From: JAVBRU01 sp031547595
GTDB lineage: Bacteria > Bacillota > Clostridia > Christensenellales > Aristaeellaceae
DNA length: 24,138 nt
Direction of reading: 5' to 3'
NCBI GenBank assembly: GCA_031547595.1
Contig: JAVBRU010000069.1
Location: forward strand, 1-24,138
Shown: positions 23,051 through 24,138 of the stretch, piece by piece
How the letters are laid out: the number at the start of each line of letters is the position of its first letter
Numbering within the stretch: position 1 is the first letter of the stretch
Program-made: the position numbers and the translations under genes
Notes under the pieces: generated by a model
What the model was told of the DNA's origin: nothing
Seen by the model: only the letters and a program-made list of their open reading frames with translations
The model's database searches: none

Positions 23051-24138
23051 GTGAAAACTCCTTTCTACCGCATCGCCACCGTGTGCCTGTTATTGCTTCT
23101 TTGCGCCACCTGCGCCCTGGCCGCCACCACCTACACCACCCTGCAGCGTGGGGACTCGGGCACGGCGGTGCTGCGCCTCAAGCAGGCCATGTATTGGCTG
23201 GGCTATTTCAAGACGCTGGATTTGACGGACGAATACAACGCCACCATGGTGGAGCGCGTGCAGCAATTGCAGGAGAAAAACGGCCTGACCGTCGATGGCA
23301 TCGCATCCCCGGAATTACAGACGCTGGTGTTCTCCGGCAATTGCGTGCCCTCCGGCACCCAGCCCAAGGCGTCCCCTGCGCCCACCCCCACGCCCGCGCC
23401 CATTGCGCCCAAGGCCACGCCAGCCATGCCCGCCCTCACCGAAGAGGGCTTCCTCACCGAGGACGCCGGGCAGGAAGAATACATCTACGAGGATGCAACC
23501 GACGGGCTGTGGATCTATAAATCCAGCTCCCTGTCGGTAGAAATCCGGCGCATGGAGGACAAGACAAGCAAGATCGTCTGGTTTGAAACCGAGGTCTATT
23601 GCAGCCCCGAAACGCCCCTTTCCACCTATCTGACGCAGGGCAAAACCCCCGGCACCCGCTTCACCACGCCCATGGCACTGGCACAGGAGAATCAAGTGGT
23701 GCTGGCCATCACGGACGATTTCTTTGGCACCCGCGTCAACAACAACGCGCGCCCCGGCATCATCGTGCGCAATGGCGCGCTGTTATACGACCGCACGCAC
23801 AAGGCCAATCACGGTGCCCTGCCCTGCCTGGAGGTGCTGGCGGTGTTTGACGATGGCAGCATGAAAACCTACCTCAGTGACGCCTTGACAGGCGCAGAGT
23901 ACCTGGCCATGGGCGCAACCAATGTATTCTCCTTTGGCCCCGTGCTGGTCACAGAGGGCGAAATCGGCCCTCACATGCTGGAAAAGGACTATTATTACTA
24001 CCGCGAGCCGCGCTGCGCCATTGGCATGATCGAGCCGTACCACTACATCTTGCTCACCGTCAAGGGCCGCGTGGACGAGTCCAGAGGCGTTTATATGCCC
24101 TGGCTGGCAGAAAAAATGCTGGAAAAAGGCGTAGTGGA
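23051..24138 (+). CDS. Secreted peptidoglycan-binding, phosphodiester glycosidase (NAGPA) protein, copy 2 (partial, C-terminus beyond window)
   Basis: This is a tandem paralog of the preceding gene, starting 15 nt after it. GTG at 23051 has GGAGG at 23037-23041, 9 nt upstream. 362 codons are visible and the frame is still open at the edge. The layout is the same: signal peptide (CLLLLLCATCALA), PG_binding_1 repeat (GDSGTAVLRLKQAMYWLGYF, LQEKNGLTVDGIASPEL), a Pro/Thr linker and a NAGPA domain with ITDDFFGTRVN, FSFGPVLVTEGE and REPRCAIGMIEPYHY. The catalytic-type LDGGATT segment lies beyond the window. The repeat, linker end and REPRCAIGMI motif match copy 1 closely, while the surface loops differ. 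It is probably in one operon with copy 1. Confidence 0.85.
   Translation, partial: MKTPFYRIATVCLLLLLCATCALAATTYTTLQRGDSGTAVLRLKQAMYWLGYFKTLDLTDEYNATMVERVQQLQEKNGLTVDGIASPELQTLVFSGNCVPSGTQPKASPAPTPTPAPIAPKATPAMPALTEEGFLTEDAGQEEYIYEDATDGLWIYKSSSLSVEIRRMEDKTSKIVWFETEVYCSPETPLSTYLTQGKTPGTRFTTPMALAQENQVVLAITDDFFGTRVNNNARPGIIVRNGALLYDRTHKANHGALPCLEVLAVFDDGSMKTYLSDALTGAEYLAMGATNVFSFGPVLVTEGEIGPHMLEKDYYYYREPRCAIGMIEPYHYILLTVKGRVDESRGVYMPWLAEKMLEKGVV

Overview
The window looks like chromosomal DNA from a low-oxygen Gram-positive bacterium of the class Clostridia, probably a gut-type lineage in or near Christensenellales or Oscillospiraceae. The pointers are: a complete ctsR-mcsA-mcsB-clpC operon with a CtsR box; strong AGGAGG-type ribosome binding sites with several TTG and GTG starts; sigma-A promoters of the extended TGnTATAAT type; a membrane-bound AraC regulator divergent from a large solute-binding protein; a thioredoxin reductase-like flavoprotein without the usual NADPH motifs; and secreted proteins with an N-terminal peptidoglycan-binding repeat. 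This placement is inference from gene content only. I saw no rRNA, tRNA, CRISPR, insertion sequence or phage gene.

Region 1 (1-3267) is a divergent sugar-uptake control module. A partial, secreted solute-binding protein with carbohydrate-binding-like modules runs leftward off the window edge. A two-transmembrane AraC-type regulator runs rightward. The 276 bp between them is rich in TGCACA motifs and holds a perfect 9+9 palindrome. Region 2 (3268-7338) starts with a GC-rich repeat-like hairpin element. It is followed by a leftward operon read as CorC/HlyC-type membrane protein, thioredoxin reductase-like flavoprotein, a secreted protein of unknown function and an RsiV-like DUF3298 protein, with 4-bp and 8-bp overlaps at the last two junctions. 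Region 3 (7339-9053) is a rightward cassette of three unrecognised genes behind a very good promoter, two of them membrane proteins. Region 4 (9054-11555) is a leftward HelD-type helicase followed by a tiny coupled gene.

Region 5 (11556-11800) is a non-coding gap with an extended -10 promoter that faces no gene and a structured stretch, possibly a small RNA. Region 6 (11801-17060) is the leftward CtsR heat-shock operon: ctsR, mcsA, mcsB, clpC, with proC as a fifth gene. Its promoter carries a near-consensus CtsR box at the predicted transcription start. Region 7 (17100-21767) is a rightward polyamine-uptake operon: an XRE-cupin regulator, then potA, potB, potC and potD, closed by a nested hairpin terminator. 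Two matching 19-bp palindromes lie between its promoter and the regulator start and are the likely operators. Region 8 (21803-24138) holds two tandem paralogous secreted proteins, each with a signal peptide, a peptidoglycan-binding domain, a Pro/Thr linker and a phosphodiester glycosidase (NAGPA) domain. The second is cut by the window end.

I do not see a plainly new multi-gene defence or mobile system. The best leads are the probable pyridine-nucleotide-independent thioredoxin reductase, the paired XRE-cupin operators, the tandem cell-wall glycosidase paralogs, the orphan promoter between helD and proC, and the unrecognised three-gene cassette.
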